Assembly (NCBI GenBank): GCA_033032175.1
Contig: CM065324.1
Coordinates: forward strand, 1-64,000
Reading direction: 5' to 3'
Source of the DNA: Saturnia japonica
Lineage: Eukaryota > Arthropoda > Insecta > Lepidoptera > Saturniidae
Length of the DNA stretch: 64,000 bases
Shown here in pieces: positions 10,854 to 22,953 of this stretch (position 1 is the first letter of the stretch; every line of letters begins with the position of its first letter). The notes under the pieces were generated by a model. It was not told where the DNA came from and did no database searches. It saw only the letters and a program-made list of their open reading frames with translations. The translations under genes and the position numbers were made by a program.

Positions 10854-12080
10854 ATATATATACATATATAAATAGTTTTTTTTTTAATTTTGATATATTT
10901 TAATATTCAAGTATAGCAATTTTTGTCAAATTTGAGTATAATTTCGAAAGAGAAATTACTTACGGCATACATTTTCAAAACTAAAACTAAATAAAAGCAA
11001 ATTTTTGGTCAGCTGGCTTTTATTTTACTTATTTCAGATTCGGACGCCAACGGCTGGATATACATAGAAAATGATTTATTTTATTATTAATAAATTTTTA
11101 GGGGTATGATAATATTAAAATATTGTGGTTTTGTAACTCTATACAATTCGACATTCAGACGCATTTTCCAGGACCGGATCTAGAATATAATTTCTTTACG
11201 AAAAATTAGTACTTAGATCTGTATAATGATATAATAAATAGATGCAAGTATGATATAATAAAAAAAAAAGAAAGCTTAATGATTACATACAAATTAAATA
11301 AAGTATAATATCTATTTTTCACTTATATTAAAATATTGTGAAGCAAAAGTGTTTTTTGTTTGCACGTTTGTTCTTTTTCGTTCAACGTGCTAACTAAACT
11401 ACTGGTTCGGTTTGAAAAAATATTCCAAAATATTTAGCATTGGCCTATTCCACTTACTGAAGAAAAAGGCTTTTCCGACAAATATTATAAATACGCAACG
11501 CAAGTGAGTTTGTTTGTTTGTTTCGCTTACACGCTTAACTTATAAATAATAACCTGTAAATTACTTAATATAATAAATATTTCATTAGTATTATTTGCAA
11601 ATTGAGTATTTTGAAAAATAAAACATATCACACGCGGATAAAGTCGTGGGCAAAGTTAATCACAAAATAATTTGTTATAATAATACACTCGTGATCTAAT
11701 TCAGCTTGGCTATTTAATATTTTATTCCCTAGATCCGTCCCTGTTTATTTAGTTTTGCCATCTATCTATGAATAGCAGAACTTTTAATGACTTTTTCAAA
11801 TATCACCTTTGTCTCTTTAGTTCAGCAACTCGCCTCTAGGTGGCATTGGTTGTATCGGCGTTACTGCGCATGCGTAATCCCCTCTTCGCCCCGCAATCTG
11901 GAAGCTCGCACGAATCGAGACGAGCTGCTCCGAAATCGGACGAATAAATAATCAGCTGTTTGTGAGAAAGTATTTATGTGTATAGGTATTTATCATCTAT
12001 GTACAACAGTGAATATGTACAAAGTGCATTTATTAATGAAGAAAGATGCTACGCAATAGCTTTACCGCGGCAGTACCCGA
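10740..12080. other. AT-rich stretch without recognisable gene
   Basis: No convincing coding frame is present. It holds a TA microsatellite (about 10821-10860) and many short AT runs. A more GC-rich patch at 11820-11950 contains the near-palindrome TTACTGCGCATGCGTAAT, which includes an NRF-1-like core. Nothing else could be assigned. Confidence 0.6.
10821..10862. repeat. (TA)n microsatellite
   Basis: A nearly pure TA run of about 40 bases, interrupted once near its right end. Confidence 0.9.
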
Positions 12081-12087
12081 GTGCCAC

Positions 12088-12909
12088 ACGTCTTTTTTTT
12101 TTAACGTGGAAAAACCCGTCATGGGTACACACCCGCCCAGGGGGACGAGTGGTTATGTGAGACTCCTACTCACTAAAACTCCACAGTATACCATCGGCCG
12201 CCATAGTGGGACGCCGCAGCAACTGCGGTTGCATTCTGCTGCGTCGCCCCGGTGGCCGGCCCCAGTTGGGACTCTGGCGCTAAAGAGATACAGTCTGGTA
12301 CAACCCCGACTGTCTCCCAGACAGCTGAACCAGTGCAATGGGAAGACGGGCCCCCCGACCCGTTTCCCCTTGGTTTAGCAAGGGCAGAGGAAGGAGGCGA
12401 AAGCGCCCCCCTTATACCTAACGTCTACGCATCCCCTACTGTGCTCGTGTTCGTAGTTGGTGGTGCACTCTTTTTTACGGGTGGCCGGCATTTGGCGCCA
12501 CCCATGTAATGGTCCGCTGGCCTCTCGGCGTCGTCACACAAGGCACACTGCAGTGCCTTGTGGCCTGGCCCCCCGCACCGAAAGCATATGGCTCCTTTAT
12601 CTATCGCCGACTGACAAACGGGCCGAGTATGGCCCACGTCCAGGCACCTATAGCACCGTAGCGGTCCTCCCTCCAGTAGGCGGACGCGAGCCGAACTCCA
12701 GCCGACGAGGAAACGACCTGCTTCCATCAAGGCTTTGGCGGTGGCGACTGGGAGCGACAGGTGGATCGCTCCACTGCCTCTCCCGTAGGGGCGCATCTCG
12801 CCCGCCCTAATGAGGGATGACTCACACCCCCCTTTCGCCGCCGCCACCGCGATGACTATTTCCTCCGTCACTGTCTCGTCCAGCCCTACGATCCGTATGC
12901 TAGCCCTCT
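12088..12909 (-). mobile_element. R1-type family B, copy 2: gag fragment joined to a 3' UTR
   Basis: The minus strand encodes the same gag as 5451-6205, with EIVIAVAAAKGGCES, the knuckles CYRCLDVGHTRPVC and CFRCGGPGHKALQC, and a spacer six codons shorter before CALCDDAERP. It runs from about 12909 to 12425. A GC-rich sequence without a frame (12100-12420) follows and ends in an A run (T at 12091-12102), so it looks like a 3' UTR with a poly(A) tail. ORF2 is missing entirely. The upstream end is cut exactly where the C2 copia LTR begins (12910). It is either an internally deleted copy or a chimeric reverse transcript. Confidence 0.75.
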
Positions 12910-13073
12910 TGTTACTAAATAAACTTGGACTAATTATATAATGAGTTTATTGATAAGATTACAATTAACAAGAAGAAAACACTGGAAGACACGTAATGGC
13001 CGTATTTTAGGTTTGCGACAAGAGAGCGCTGTTGAGACAGTGTTGCAAGGTCATAATTTATATTTTTCCAACA
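12910..13073 (-). repeat. C2 3' LTR
   Basis: Read on the minus strand it begins TGTTGGAAAAATATAAATTA and ends TTTAGTAACA, with TG and CA termini. AATAAACTC near the end is a likely polyadenylation signal. A purine tract (TTTGGAGGGAG) lies directly before it. The length is 164 bp. The matching 5' LTR is not in the window. Confidence 0.8.
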
Positions 13074-13120
13074 CTCCCTCCAAATTTTAGCCTTGACTAA
13101 AATAAAAAACATCCTACTAG

Positions 13121-13340
13121 AGTTATGATAGGCGGTACGAGTTTAAATTAAAAAAAAGATATATTTTAAAAGAATTATAATAGGTGTTTACACTTATGGT
13201 TCTTAAACAAGACTAACTTAAAATTAATTAAAGTAATAATCAAGTTGGAGTCACGCCGTCGTTTCCCACGATCGCAATCTGCATGGTCAGCGATCCCACG
13301 GTCTGTATCCGCCGGTCCCAAGGCTTATGACGTGGTAACT
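13121..13340 (-). repeat. E2 3' LTR
   Basis: It matches the 5' LTR at 25942-26161 along its full 220 bp with a handful of differences. A purine tract (AAGGAGGGAGG) precedes it on the minus strand at 13341-13354. The env reading frame ends 16 bp inside the LTR. Confidence 0.92.
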
Positions 13341-14977
13341 CCTCCCTCCTTAAAAGGGAAGCGTATCCTGGAGCAGCTTCCGGTAGTGTCCTCACTACCT
13401 TTAATTTTCATCTGCATTTTCTTCGCCTGTTTCCACGTATATACTTTCCATGCACCAACGCTGACCAGTATGATGTACAGTAACAGTGTTGTCCAACTAG
13501 GGACCGCCATCATAATATGCCAACTAGGGGTTTCTCTGAGATACAAGTTGTCAGCTTTGTTGAGTAATTCATGGATACTGTCTAATTGAATATCTTCGAT
13601 GTTCAGTCTATACTTCACAGCTTCCTCGGGTACAACTGGTTCTTTGAGCAGCGGAATAATTTCATTGGTGATAATAGTACGTGTGTGAGCTTGGAGTGTC
13701 CTATTCATAACGGTAACCTCGCATCCCTCAGGTAGTGTGAGTAGAAATATGCCGGAGATTTTTCTATATTCGTTTTTAGATTTGCAGTTACTTCGCAGGA
13801 TTTCTTCATCCTGAAGTATAAGCAGCCAGCTGTTTTCGTTGATCTTTTGTATTTTTCCTATGTTAATGTTCATTTTGACCAGGGTACAATTCGCTTTCCT
13901 ATGATGTATAAGCGATGTGACGCAGTCTTCCGCATCTTGAAATCTTCTCATATCCAGCGTTTTACAGATATGTAAATTGTCGGATATCAGCAAGCATTCC
14001 TCGTCTAGGTAGGTATACTCATCGTTTCCAAGTATCAGGTATTTGGATTTCGGAACAATGGTTAAATTATTTTGGTCGGGAATGGAATAGAGGTGTATAA
14101 GATCATATATGTTTTTATCAATAGCGGGTATTTCTAATATAAATGTTAAAGTGTGTTCTGTACTGTAAGCTCTAACTTTAATTGACTTTTGGATCAAATG
14201 TATGTTACCTATGTCTATTTTGGCTACTGGTGCAAAAGAGTATAATTTCTGTAAATTTCTAATTTCTTCTAGGAGACTTTGCGGGTTGATAATAGAAGGA
14301 TGCATTATTCCTAATTGAGAAAACGTCATTGTGTCTTCCAAAATCATTAATCGATCTAAAACTAACTGTAAACTAAAATTTATCTGTACGTATAACTCTA
14401 AGAAATGTAACTTATTGATTATCGAATTTGTACTACGAGTAATGTTTTGCAAAAATTGTTCTAAATTCTTTTGATTCTTGTTAATTTTATCGAAATGACG
14501 ACAAAACTCGTTAATTGAACTACGTGCTAACACGAGGCTTTGTCTTTGTGCGCTTTGTGTGTTATCTACTTTATTTCTAATATCAGAGATTTGTTTCTCA
14601 AACTCTATTGCGTCCTCGTAGTCTAAATTCCCGGTAATTGCCTTAACTATAGATCCTAAGCCATTAATTATAACACGCCTAATTCTAGTTTTCGGTATGA
14701 TAGTCATTATTTTCCTACTAATTTTTGATAGTGACAATTAAATTTGCTCTTTGTAAGTTTTATGTAGTTCTACGGAAGCGGTGTTACTTTCGACGACCTT
14801 AGTATTTGCGTATAAATCTATAAGTCTTACAGAAGTTGTATATAAATCAGTGATATTGTAAATGCAAGCAAGGTTAAAGTAATCTATCATTTTGAGAATT
14901 TCTCCTTGTTTGAGCAAAAGGATGCCGTTATTTTTATCAATGGGTTGAATTATTATGTCTGCGGTTGCATTGAGCAC
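13325..14977 (-). pseudogene. env: E2 env-like gene
   Basis: The frame opens near 14977, overlaps the end of pol (stop at 14953) as in other errantiviruses, is interrupted by one TAA at 14738-14740, and runs on to 13325. A basic site RIRR followed by VIINGLGSIVKAITG, about 100 residues in, is the expected furin-type cleavage site and fusion peptide of F-type envelope proteins. A coiled-coil-like region follows, and a hydrophobic segment near the end (WTTLLLYIILVSVGAWKVYTW) is the membrane anchor. The single stop makes this copy inactive. Any role as an infectious envelope is inferred from the family only. Confidence 0.82.
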
Positions 14978-17270
14978 GAGGGCTCCTGCGATGATGATCC
15001 TGGAACAAGATGAGGCCTACGTAGTAGTTTAAAATGCACTCTAATAGATTTGGAATTTGGATGATTTCCTATTATTTCAGCAACACTATTGGGGTGTAAA
15101 TGAATTATCTTATACGGACCTGTAAATACTGGCTTCGTTTTATCGCTGCGCGCCGTTTTCGCCACCTGTTTATAAACAACTTCACCTATTTTAAACATTA
15201 TGTCCTGTGCTTCCTGGTTTTGTTTGGCTATAATCTGCTCCTTATTTTTGGACATATGTGCGGCAACACATTCTTGTACAGCCGCAGCGTTCCTACGATG
15301 TCTTATAACATAATCTTGATAAAATTCTTTAGGATAAATAAGTTCTAAAGGATTTCTAGACGCTGTATGGCCAAATAATAGCTCGTGTGGTGTATATCCT
15401 GTTGTAGTATGTATTGTATTATTGTATGCTATAACGGAATATTTTATGATGGTTTGTATAGGGTCTTCTTTATTGGTTATCCTTTGTATTCGTATAATTT
15501 CACCTATAGTGGAATGGAATCGTTCTATAGGAGAGTTAGAATTTGGGTTGTAGGGCGTTGTAAAATGTATGTTGATGTCATGTAATGCGCATATGTCTTT
15601 TATGACATCATTATCAAATTAGCTATCAGAATCTGTCGTAATTTTTGTAGGTAATCCTAGTGTAGAGAAAGCTTGAATTAATGCATCTGCTACATGAATA
15701 CTACTAGAAGCATTTAAAGGTATTACTTGAACGTATTTAGAAAAATTATCTATAATGGTCAAAAATGTGGCACCACCTGTGGAATATAGATCCATAAACA
15801 TATGTTACATAGGCTTTGTAGGTGTTTCAGTAAGAGCTAACGGGGGTTTTAATGGATTTCTCTCGTATTTACTTTTAAGACAGGTATCACATTGGTTAAT
15901 AAATCGTTGTATTGTAAGCAGCATATTAGGCCAGTGGTAATTTCTATGTATTTGCTTGTATGTTTCCTGAATGCCGCGATGCATTAATTCCTTCTTAATT
16001 AATTCCTGTTGCTCTACTTTATTTTCGATAACTGTAATACGCGATGTACATCTGAATAATTTTGGACCTCTTTCATTAAAAATAGTTGTATATACTCGAG
16101 AGAAAGCGAGATACAGATTTTCATCGTAAAAGTAGCAGTGAAAAGTACGATCAGCAATAGTGTGTTCCTTTAAGAACTGAACTATTTCTGATTCTGTGTT
16201 ATTAATAGCAATAAATACATCTTTTATGACTGTTCTTGTATTTGTTGACCTATCATCTACTCTGTATTTTGTGCCGGGGCTAGACCTTATGTGAAATTGT
16301 TTTAGTTGTCTATCTATGGCATCATTTACGATTGGTATACCTTTATTCTCATTATCTGCTTGTGTGTGGTTTGTGGAAGTTAATAGCTCGGGGTCATCTA
16401 TAGTGACGTTTTCTGATACCTCATCTCGTTGGGGTGAGAGGATTAGTCCTGATACAATTTCACTGTCTATGTCCATATCACTGCACGAGATCTTGTCCGT
16501 TTCAGGTCTGTTGTCAGTATTCGTTGCCGTACGTGTATTGTCAAATATCCTATTTATCATCTCGTCATCTTCATTATCGTCAAGGTTAACAGCTAAAGAA
16601 TCTATATTATTATGAAAAATTTTTGCTCTTGAAAGGGCGTCAGCGTTGGTATTTTGTTTGCCTTTTTTATAAATTATCTTATAATCATATTCCGCGAGCC
16701 TAAGTCTCCAACGCGTTAATTTCGAGTTCGGATCTTTTAATGACATAAGCCATGTTAAAGGTCTGTGGTCGGTGTAAATAGTGAATTTCTGTCCATACAA
16801 ATAGGGTCGAAAGTATTTTATAGCCCATACAATTGCCAATAACTCTTTCTCAATCGTAGAGTATCGGCTTTCGGTATCCGACAAAGTCCTAGAAGCGTAA
16901 GCTACAGGTTTATCTGAACCGATGTCTCCTTGAGAAAGAACTGCACCGAAAGCAACGTCTGAGGCGTCAGTTGTCAGAACAAAAGGCTTATCAAAGTCGG
17001 GGTACTGTAATATCGGGGAATTTGTTAATATTTCTTTACATTTATTAAAAGCGTCTAAAAATTCCGGTGAATGTACTACTTTACGATTCTTTTTAAGACA
17101 AAGTGTCAAAGGTTTAGTCAGTTTTGCAAAGTCTTTTATAAATTTTCTATAGTATCCGATGAGGCCTAAAAAGGATTTTACGTCTTTGTGAGTACACGGT
17201 AAGGGATAGTTAAGTACGGCTTTAATTTTGTCCTTATTCGGTTTTAGTCCTTGGTCCGTTAGTTCGTGTC
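14953..17270 (-). pseudogene. pol: E2 pol: RT end, RNase H, integrase
   Basis: A long open stretch (17109-15805) encodes the RT end and RNase H (YPDFDKPFVLTTDASDVAFG, YRPYLYG-like block, TDHRPLTWLM, GKQNTNADALSR). A variable tether and the integrase zinc finger (HRNYHWP, CDTCLKSKYE) follow. The integrase core begins at 15801 after a stop (MDLYSTGGATFLTIIDN). It is interrupted by another stop at 15619 beside the second catalytic Asp region (TKITTDSDS), and continues with NSPIERFHST. The part at 15255-14953 holds the GPY/F-type end (FTGPYKIIHLHPNSV). The 5' side is cut by the C1 insertion at 17287. Confidence 0.88.
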
Positions 17271-17286
17271 CTAGAAACTCAACTTG

Positions 17287-17468
17287 TGTAGAAATAAAAC
17301 AGCAGAGCTAGAAGCTTTAGTTTTATAGTTAAGTATATTAAAATCCAACAGTAACACTTTATTATACGCAACGCGAGCAAACAAGAACAAGGAGTATCTA
17401 TGCCAGTGTGTATGTATCATTTGTACGATAGGTGGCGCTAACCGGCTTGTGTTTATTTCTTTACTACA
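17287..17468 (-). repeat. C1 3' LTR
   Basis: 182 bp, matching 22954-23135 with no difference seen by eye. TG and CA ends. The adjacent duplication is ACTTG at 17282-17286. Confidence 0.93.
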
Positions 17469-18941
17469 TCCTCCCTTAAACATAAGCCCATTTTTCTAGA
17501 GAAGTAGTCTAGCTTGATCTGTGGAGTCGCTTTGGTGAGGACGTCAGCAACCATCTCTCCAGTGTTGACATATTGTACCTCAATCTCCTTTTTACATATG
17601 TTCTGCCGGATAAATTGGTGCCGGACATCTATATGCTTGGTTCTGAAATTATAAACATCGTTTCCTGAAAGATTAATACAACTTTGATTGTCGCAATAAA
17701 TACGTATAGTATGATGCTTGAGATGTGGCCAAAACTGTTCTTGCAGTTGTTTTAGCCATAGTGCTTCTTGGGTGCAGGCTGATAAAGACATGTATTCCGC
17801 CTCTGTTGTTGACAGTGCAACAGTAGGTTGTCGCTTTGAGCTCCAAGATATAGATCTCTTCCCTGAAATATAAAAGTGTATCCTGTGCAGGACCTTCTGT
17901 CATCTTCAGAGTTAGCCCAATCGGCGTCACAATAGGCATGAACGATTTCTTCTTCTGCACATTGTTTGTAAGACAAACTGTAGTTTTCGGTGCCTCGTAG
18001 ATATCTCATTAATCGTTTTAAAGTTTACCCAATGTTTCATTTCTGGTTTATTGTTATATTTGCTTAGGTAATTAACTACATAGCTAATATCTGGTCTCGT
18101 CCCTTGAGATAAATATAACATACATCCAATTACTTCTTGGTAAGGAATATTTCTCAATATTGCATTTTCTTCACCAGTTGAATGTAACTTTGTAAGTGGA
18201 TCTATTGGTGTCTTGACAGGTTTTACAGTCTGACATACCATATTTCTGTAGTACTTCCTGTATGTATTCTTTTGGTTAATATACATAATACCATTTTTCT
18301 GTCTCTCGTTACATGAAGTCCAATACAGTATTTTAATTCTCCCATGTCTTTCATGCAGAACTTCTCACATAACTTTTGTTTTACATGGTTTTTTGTATAT
18401 TTTGAATTTGTGAATAAAATCAAATCGTCAACATAAATTGCTAAAAATAAAATATCTTTCTCACTGGATATTTTATAATAAATACATGGGTCGATACTTG
18501 AACGATTCAGACCTATTTCTCTGAGTGTAACATCTAGTTTTTTATTCCAATTACGGCTGGCTTGTTTCAGTCCATATAACGATTTTTTTAATAGACAGAC
18601 ATCTGTGTCATTGCCATTTTCATACATAGGTGCCTGTACCATATATAACTTTCTTCAACGTCGCCTTGTAAGAATGCTGAAACAGCGTCCATTTGATCTA
18701 TGTCCATGTCATATTTCGTAGCTAGTGCCAGTAGGTAACGGAGCGAGGTGTATCTTATAACAGGTGAGTAAACTTCATCATAGTCAATACCTTTTTTCTG
18801 AGCACATCCTTTCACAACTAACCGTGCTTTGTACTTGACTATGGTTCCATTCTCATCTTTCTTAGTCTTGTACACCCATTTACACGGTATTGCTTTCTTA
18901 CCAGGTGGCAGTTTAGCTAATATCCAAGTTTTAATTTTCAA
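17453..18941 (-). pseudogene. pol: C1 pol: reverse transcriptase and RNase H
   Basis: The RT begins with CKWVYKTKKDENGTIVKYKA and VVKGCAQKKGIDYDEVYSPV (18941-18588). It goes on with LKKSLYGLKQASRNWNKKL and the catalytic AIYVDDLILF (18642-18223). The remaining frames hold GCMLYLSQGTRPDISYVVNY, DADWANSEDDRRSCTGY and RNase H (CTQEALWLKQL, CDNQSCINLS, RTKHIDVRHQFI). At least four frame changes break the gene, at about 18640, 18280, 18000 and 17790. The protein ends just before the 3' LTR. Confidence 0.88.
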
Positions 18942-19079
18942 TTAATGACTTATATTCTACTTCCATGGCTTGTAACCATTGCTGTGAATTTGTGCAAGAT
19001 AAAGCTTCTTCTAAACTCATCGGATTGCATTGCATTATAGCCAGATTTGCATAACATAACTTGTCATCAGATTTCTTTG

Positions 19080-19661
19080 TCATTTGTGTTTTTGTACACG
19101 CTTCTGGTTCTGTGGTCTTAGTGTAACATTGGAAAAATCATGTTCAAATGAACTGTTATCGGCTATCTCTCCACTGCTAGGTATATAAATAGAGTCATTT
19201 GCATCTGAAAAAGATAAAGATAAACTACTTTCTGAAGTAGGATTTTCAGAGTCTTGGTTAAGTGTCTGATCATATGTTTTGTTTTCCAAACTAGATTCAT
19301 CCGGAGTTGGTACTTCTAATTCTGTACTCTGTGTACTTACACCCAACGTTAATGAAACTGGTTCTATGTTTAGGTTTTGTCATCAGTAAGTGTTGATTTT
19401 AAGTTTTCTTGACTTTCTTCTACCTATAACATCTCTACTCTTCAAATTATTCTTTTTTTTATGCAATAAGGTATCCTCTTATAATTTTCAATAGCCAACA
19501 AACCTAGTTTCAGTGGATTTTGATTCCCATTTTTGGCTGTGTTGTTTCGTTACATGAACCATGGCTTTACATCCAAATATTTTCATGTGACAAATATTAG
19601 GTTTTGTTCTTGACCACTTTTCTTCTGGTGTTATGTCATTAAGAACTCGAGATGGGGATCT
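19080..19661 (-). pseudogene. pol: C1 pol: distal integrase region
   Basis: The minus strand from 19661 encodes PSRVLNDITPEEKWSRTKP, then IFGCKAMVHV, the conserved region after the integrase core of copia elements. It continues into the acidic, Ser-rich linker (open at 19346-19080) that precedes the RT. The first 62 bases (19600-19661) repeat 20962-21023 on the other side of the inserted segment. Confidence 0.78.
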
Positions 19662-20961
19662 TAAATAGGCGTGTTGAATCTGCCCACAGAATCAAAAGAC
19701 AATAGCTCGGATAACGGATGACCGCGCTTATCTGTTATGATTCACTGTACGGTGTACGTCTATAGCAATTTTAGCTTACGACAGAAACACTTTAACACAA
19801 TGTAAAATATGATATATAAAATATAAAAAAAAAATACACAATATAGACAGGAAATATGACAAAAGGAACTTGGATAAACGAGAGTACTCACCAAGCCAGC
19901 ATTCTGCCTCTCCTGCCGAGTCTTGTTTAAGGTACACTAATTCACCCACAAAGGATCTTCAATTCTCAGAAAGTCCTTTCAAAGAGTTCGTACACGCACT
20001 TTAAGTTCTTATTATGATCGCGGTAGTAACGACTTAGAAACCGTTCACTTTGCCGAAAATTTTATCCGACGAAAAGTGCCGCGATCCTACCGACTACGCC
20101 AGTTATGATAGGCGGTACGAGTTTAAATTAAAAAAAAAGATTTATTTTAAAAGAATTATAATAGGTGTTTACACTTATGGTTCTTAAACAAGATTAACTT
20201 AAAATTAATTAAAGTAATAATCAAGTTGGAGTCACGCCGTCGTTTCCCACGATCGCAATCTGCATGGTCAGCGATCCCACGGTCTGTATCCGCCGGTCCC
20301 AAGGCTTATGACGTGGTAACTCTAGTGGCGCGTTATTTTCTCAAAATTTTAGTTACACAGTTATACATAAAAAGTTGTTTTAGTCTGAGGCAATATTACT
20401 TTGAATTTTCAATTAGACCAAGTTTATCCCTAAAATATTTAAATTTCACTTTACACAAAGCTTTTGTAATCTGCTATCTGATTTTCAGTACTGACATACT
20501 TGAGATCTATTAATTTTTCTATATATTTTTCTTTCACAAAATTATATTTGACTTCTATATGTTTACATCTTTTATGATAGCTTGAATTTTTAATTAAACA
20601 AATATCACTTTGATTATCGATATTAATATTGATACTATCTTGTTGATATTCTGATATATCAAGCATTAACTGTCTAATCCAGAGAGCTTCTTTGGTAGCA
20701 CCACAGGAAGCCATGAATTCGGCCTCTGTAGTTGAGAGTGCTACGGTCGGTTGTCGTTGACTGCTCCATGTCACGGCGGCTCCATTCTTCATAACGACAT
20801 ATTCTGTTGTTGACCTTCTTGTATCTGGGTCATTGGCGTAGTCTGTGTGGTGTACTATACGCTCCGCTTATTAAATCTATACCGCGGTACAAGATGTGAC
20901 GTCATGATTCTCGTACTACCGCCGTGGCTCGCGACAGTGCGCGATGCGACGTGCGCCACAC
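19662..20961. repeat. Segment inserted in C1: copy of the E2 5' LTR / C2 junction
   Basis: Bases 19688-20961 match 25529-26801 almost perfectly, with one extra A in an A run at 20128-20136. The copy contains part of the E2 leader, the primer site, the 5' LTR of E2 (here 20101-20321), the CTAG junction, the C2 RNase H fragment (20451-20792), and 117 bp of a repeat with GTGTGG/CCACAC ends. It is flanked by a 62-bp direct repeat of C1 integrase sequence (19600-19661 and 20962-21023), with a 26-bp filler at 19662-19687. Because it includes a junction specific to this locus, it must derive from the neighbouring copy or be an assembly error. Confidence 0.9.
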
Positions 20962-22107
20962 GGTTTTGTTCTTGACCACTTTTCTTCTGGTGTTATGTCA
21001 TTAAGAACTCGAGATGGGGATCTATTTATAATGTAGGCCGCTGTTGACACAGCCTCGGCCCAACAGGTTTTTGGTAATTTTGCATCACTGAGCATGCACT
21101 TGGCGCGTTCTACTAGAGATCGGTTCTTTCTCTCACTCAAACCGTTCTGTTCAGGTGTGTAAGGCGTCGTAGTTTGATGCTTGATGCCGGAGTCTGAAAG
21201 ATATTTCGAAAAAACTTTATTACAATATTCAGTGCCATTATCTGTCCGGATAATTTTTATCTTTTGATTCAACTCATTTTCCACTTCACATTTGAAGTTA
21301 TGGAAAACTGAAGTTATATTTGATTTGTCCTTTAAAAAGTATACAAACACTTTTCTAGAAAGATCATCAATAAATGTTATAAAATATTTTGCCCCCCCAT
21401 TGATGGAGATTCCATGGGGCCACAGAGGTCTGAGTGAATAACCTCAAGAAGTGATGTTGCTCTTGATCCTTCATTTTTAAATGGTAATCTAGTTTGTTTC
21501 CTTGTATACATGGAATACATGATTTACTATCATTTTTTAGTAATTTTCATCCCTTCAGTACAAGTTTACTAACTTTTTTACATCAACATAATTGAGGTGT
21601 CCCATTCTACGGTGCCATACATCTAAACTCTCAATGCTATCAGTGGCAGTAAGAAATGCGCCTCCTCCTACAGTATTCAATTTATACATGTTGTTGGTTA
21701 GTCTCCCAGTTGCTACTAATCTATTTTTCTTTGTTGTAAATATTGCAGCCACAACTATGGAAATTAACTTGACATCCATTTTTAACTAACTGGCTAACTG
21801 ACAATAAGTTAGTACTCAGTTCTGGTATAAACAAAATGTCTCTTACCTGGATTTGGTTTACTTTACCATCACTACAGCAGAGATTGAGATCCAAATTTCC
21901 CATCTTCTGTACGGTAACTGAAGAATTATTGGCCACCTTTATACTTTGTATCGGAGGTGTCTTTGTTTCATATAACCAATCAGATCTTCTTGTCATGTGC
22001 ATGGATGCACCAGAATCCACGTACCAATTATAATCGTCCATTGCTGTGCAAGCTGAAAACTGCAGCATAATTTTTATTAGTACTAGAACTTTCCTTTTTG
22101 TTGGCAA
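20962..22107 (-). pseudogene. pol: C1 gag end, protease and integrase core
   Basis: The protease site WYVDSGASMHMT is present near 22040-22010. The GAG-pre-integrase His-Cys region follows (DVWHRRMGHLNYVDVKKL, 21620-21560). Integrase catalytic blocks are RTDNGTEYCN (second Asp) and PYTPEQNGLSERKNRSLVE (catalytic Glu) at 21350-21100. A frame change near 21550-21350 separates these blocks, and the first integrase Asp region is degraded. The frame then runs into unrelated inserted sequence at 20961. Confidence 0.85.
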
Positions 22108-22784
22108 AACAGTTCTTACTCAGATGCCCATATCTATTACAATTGTAGCAACGGGGACCACGGGGTTTATTTTGATTATTCTGGGAACTATAATTTTTCT
22201 TTATTGGGTATCTATGCTTTGTGTACAATGCAGTAGTATCAGATTCCTTTTTCACTTCTTGTAGCAACTTAGTTTTGATAAAATCTGCACTTATTACAAC
22301 ACCAGAGCTTTCTATTCCCATTATCATTGGTTTGTACTGATCTGGCAAACCTGCTAACATTAAAGTACCCAACCATTCATCCGTCAATTTTGAAGCTTAT
22401 ATTTCTCAGCTTATGAGCGGTAGTTACTAGTTTATTTACATAATCCTCAATATCGGTACAACTATCTAGGTTTGTATTAATAAGATCACGTAATAAAGCT
22501 ACTTTCCTGCTCAATCCGGAGTCTTCGAACGCAGACTTAAGTTTGACCCACACATCCCGGGCACTCACAGCTTGTTCTATGTGGTGGTAATTATTTGGGT
22601 CAACCAGGAGAATAATCTTGCTTTTGGCCTTTACATCCTTGGTAGCGTCAATGGTTTCCTGTTTGTCAGGATTCACACACGACCACAAATCTTCGTGCTC
22701 TAAGTAGGCTTTTACAGCGAATTTCCACGTATTGTAATTGTCCCTTCCGGTCAGTTTATCAATATGCACGGTGTTTATCGACAT
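22028..22784 (-). pseudogene. gag: C1 gag
   Basis: The start at 22784 is chosen because MSINTVHIDKLTGRDNYNTW is the usual copia gag start; the frame is open a little further upstream. The UBN2-type capsid region (NLDSCTDIEDYVNKLVTTAH, LMLAGLPDQYKPMIMGI) is followed by the zinc knuckle CYNCNRYGHLSKNC near 22150. One frame change lies near 22380. The protein would form the virus-like particle; here it is broken. Confidence 0.85.
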
Positions 22785-22941
22785 TGCTTCGGAAACTGAT
22801 AGGTTTTTATATAAAATACGCTGCAAAAATTAATAACCGGAGTCGGCTACTTAACCTCACTTTTTATTACACGCGGTACTTTACTTTTCGGAACTAAACT
22901 TGTAACTTTTTACTAAATACTGTTTCTAATTATTATGAGAT

Positions 22942-22953
22942 AGGCCCATAACC
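22942..22953 (-). other. C1 primer-binding site (initiator tRNA, internal type)
   Basis: Directly after the 5' LTR the minus strand reads GGTTATGGGCC. This is the motif used by Drosophila copia to prime from an internal fragment of initiator tRNA-Met rather than its 3' end. The match is 11 bases; the use is inferred. Confidence 0.7.

Noticed and set aside
11860..11880. NRF-1-type palindrome as a promoter
   Set aside because: No gene or TATA element lies next to it, so a regulatory role is unsupported.
13245..13589. Plus-strand frames beginning MESRRRFPRSQ at 13245, 20226 and 26066
   Set aside because: They lie on the LTR of E2, antisense to it, and repeat only because the LTR is repeated.
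19600..21023. The 62-bp repeat as an ordinary target-site duplication
   Set aside because: It is far longer than any transposase or integrase duplication; the inserted segment also lacks element ends of its own on one side.
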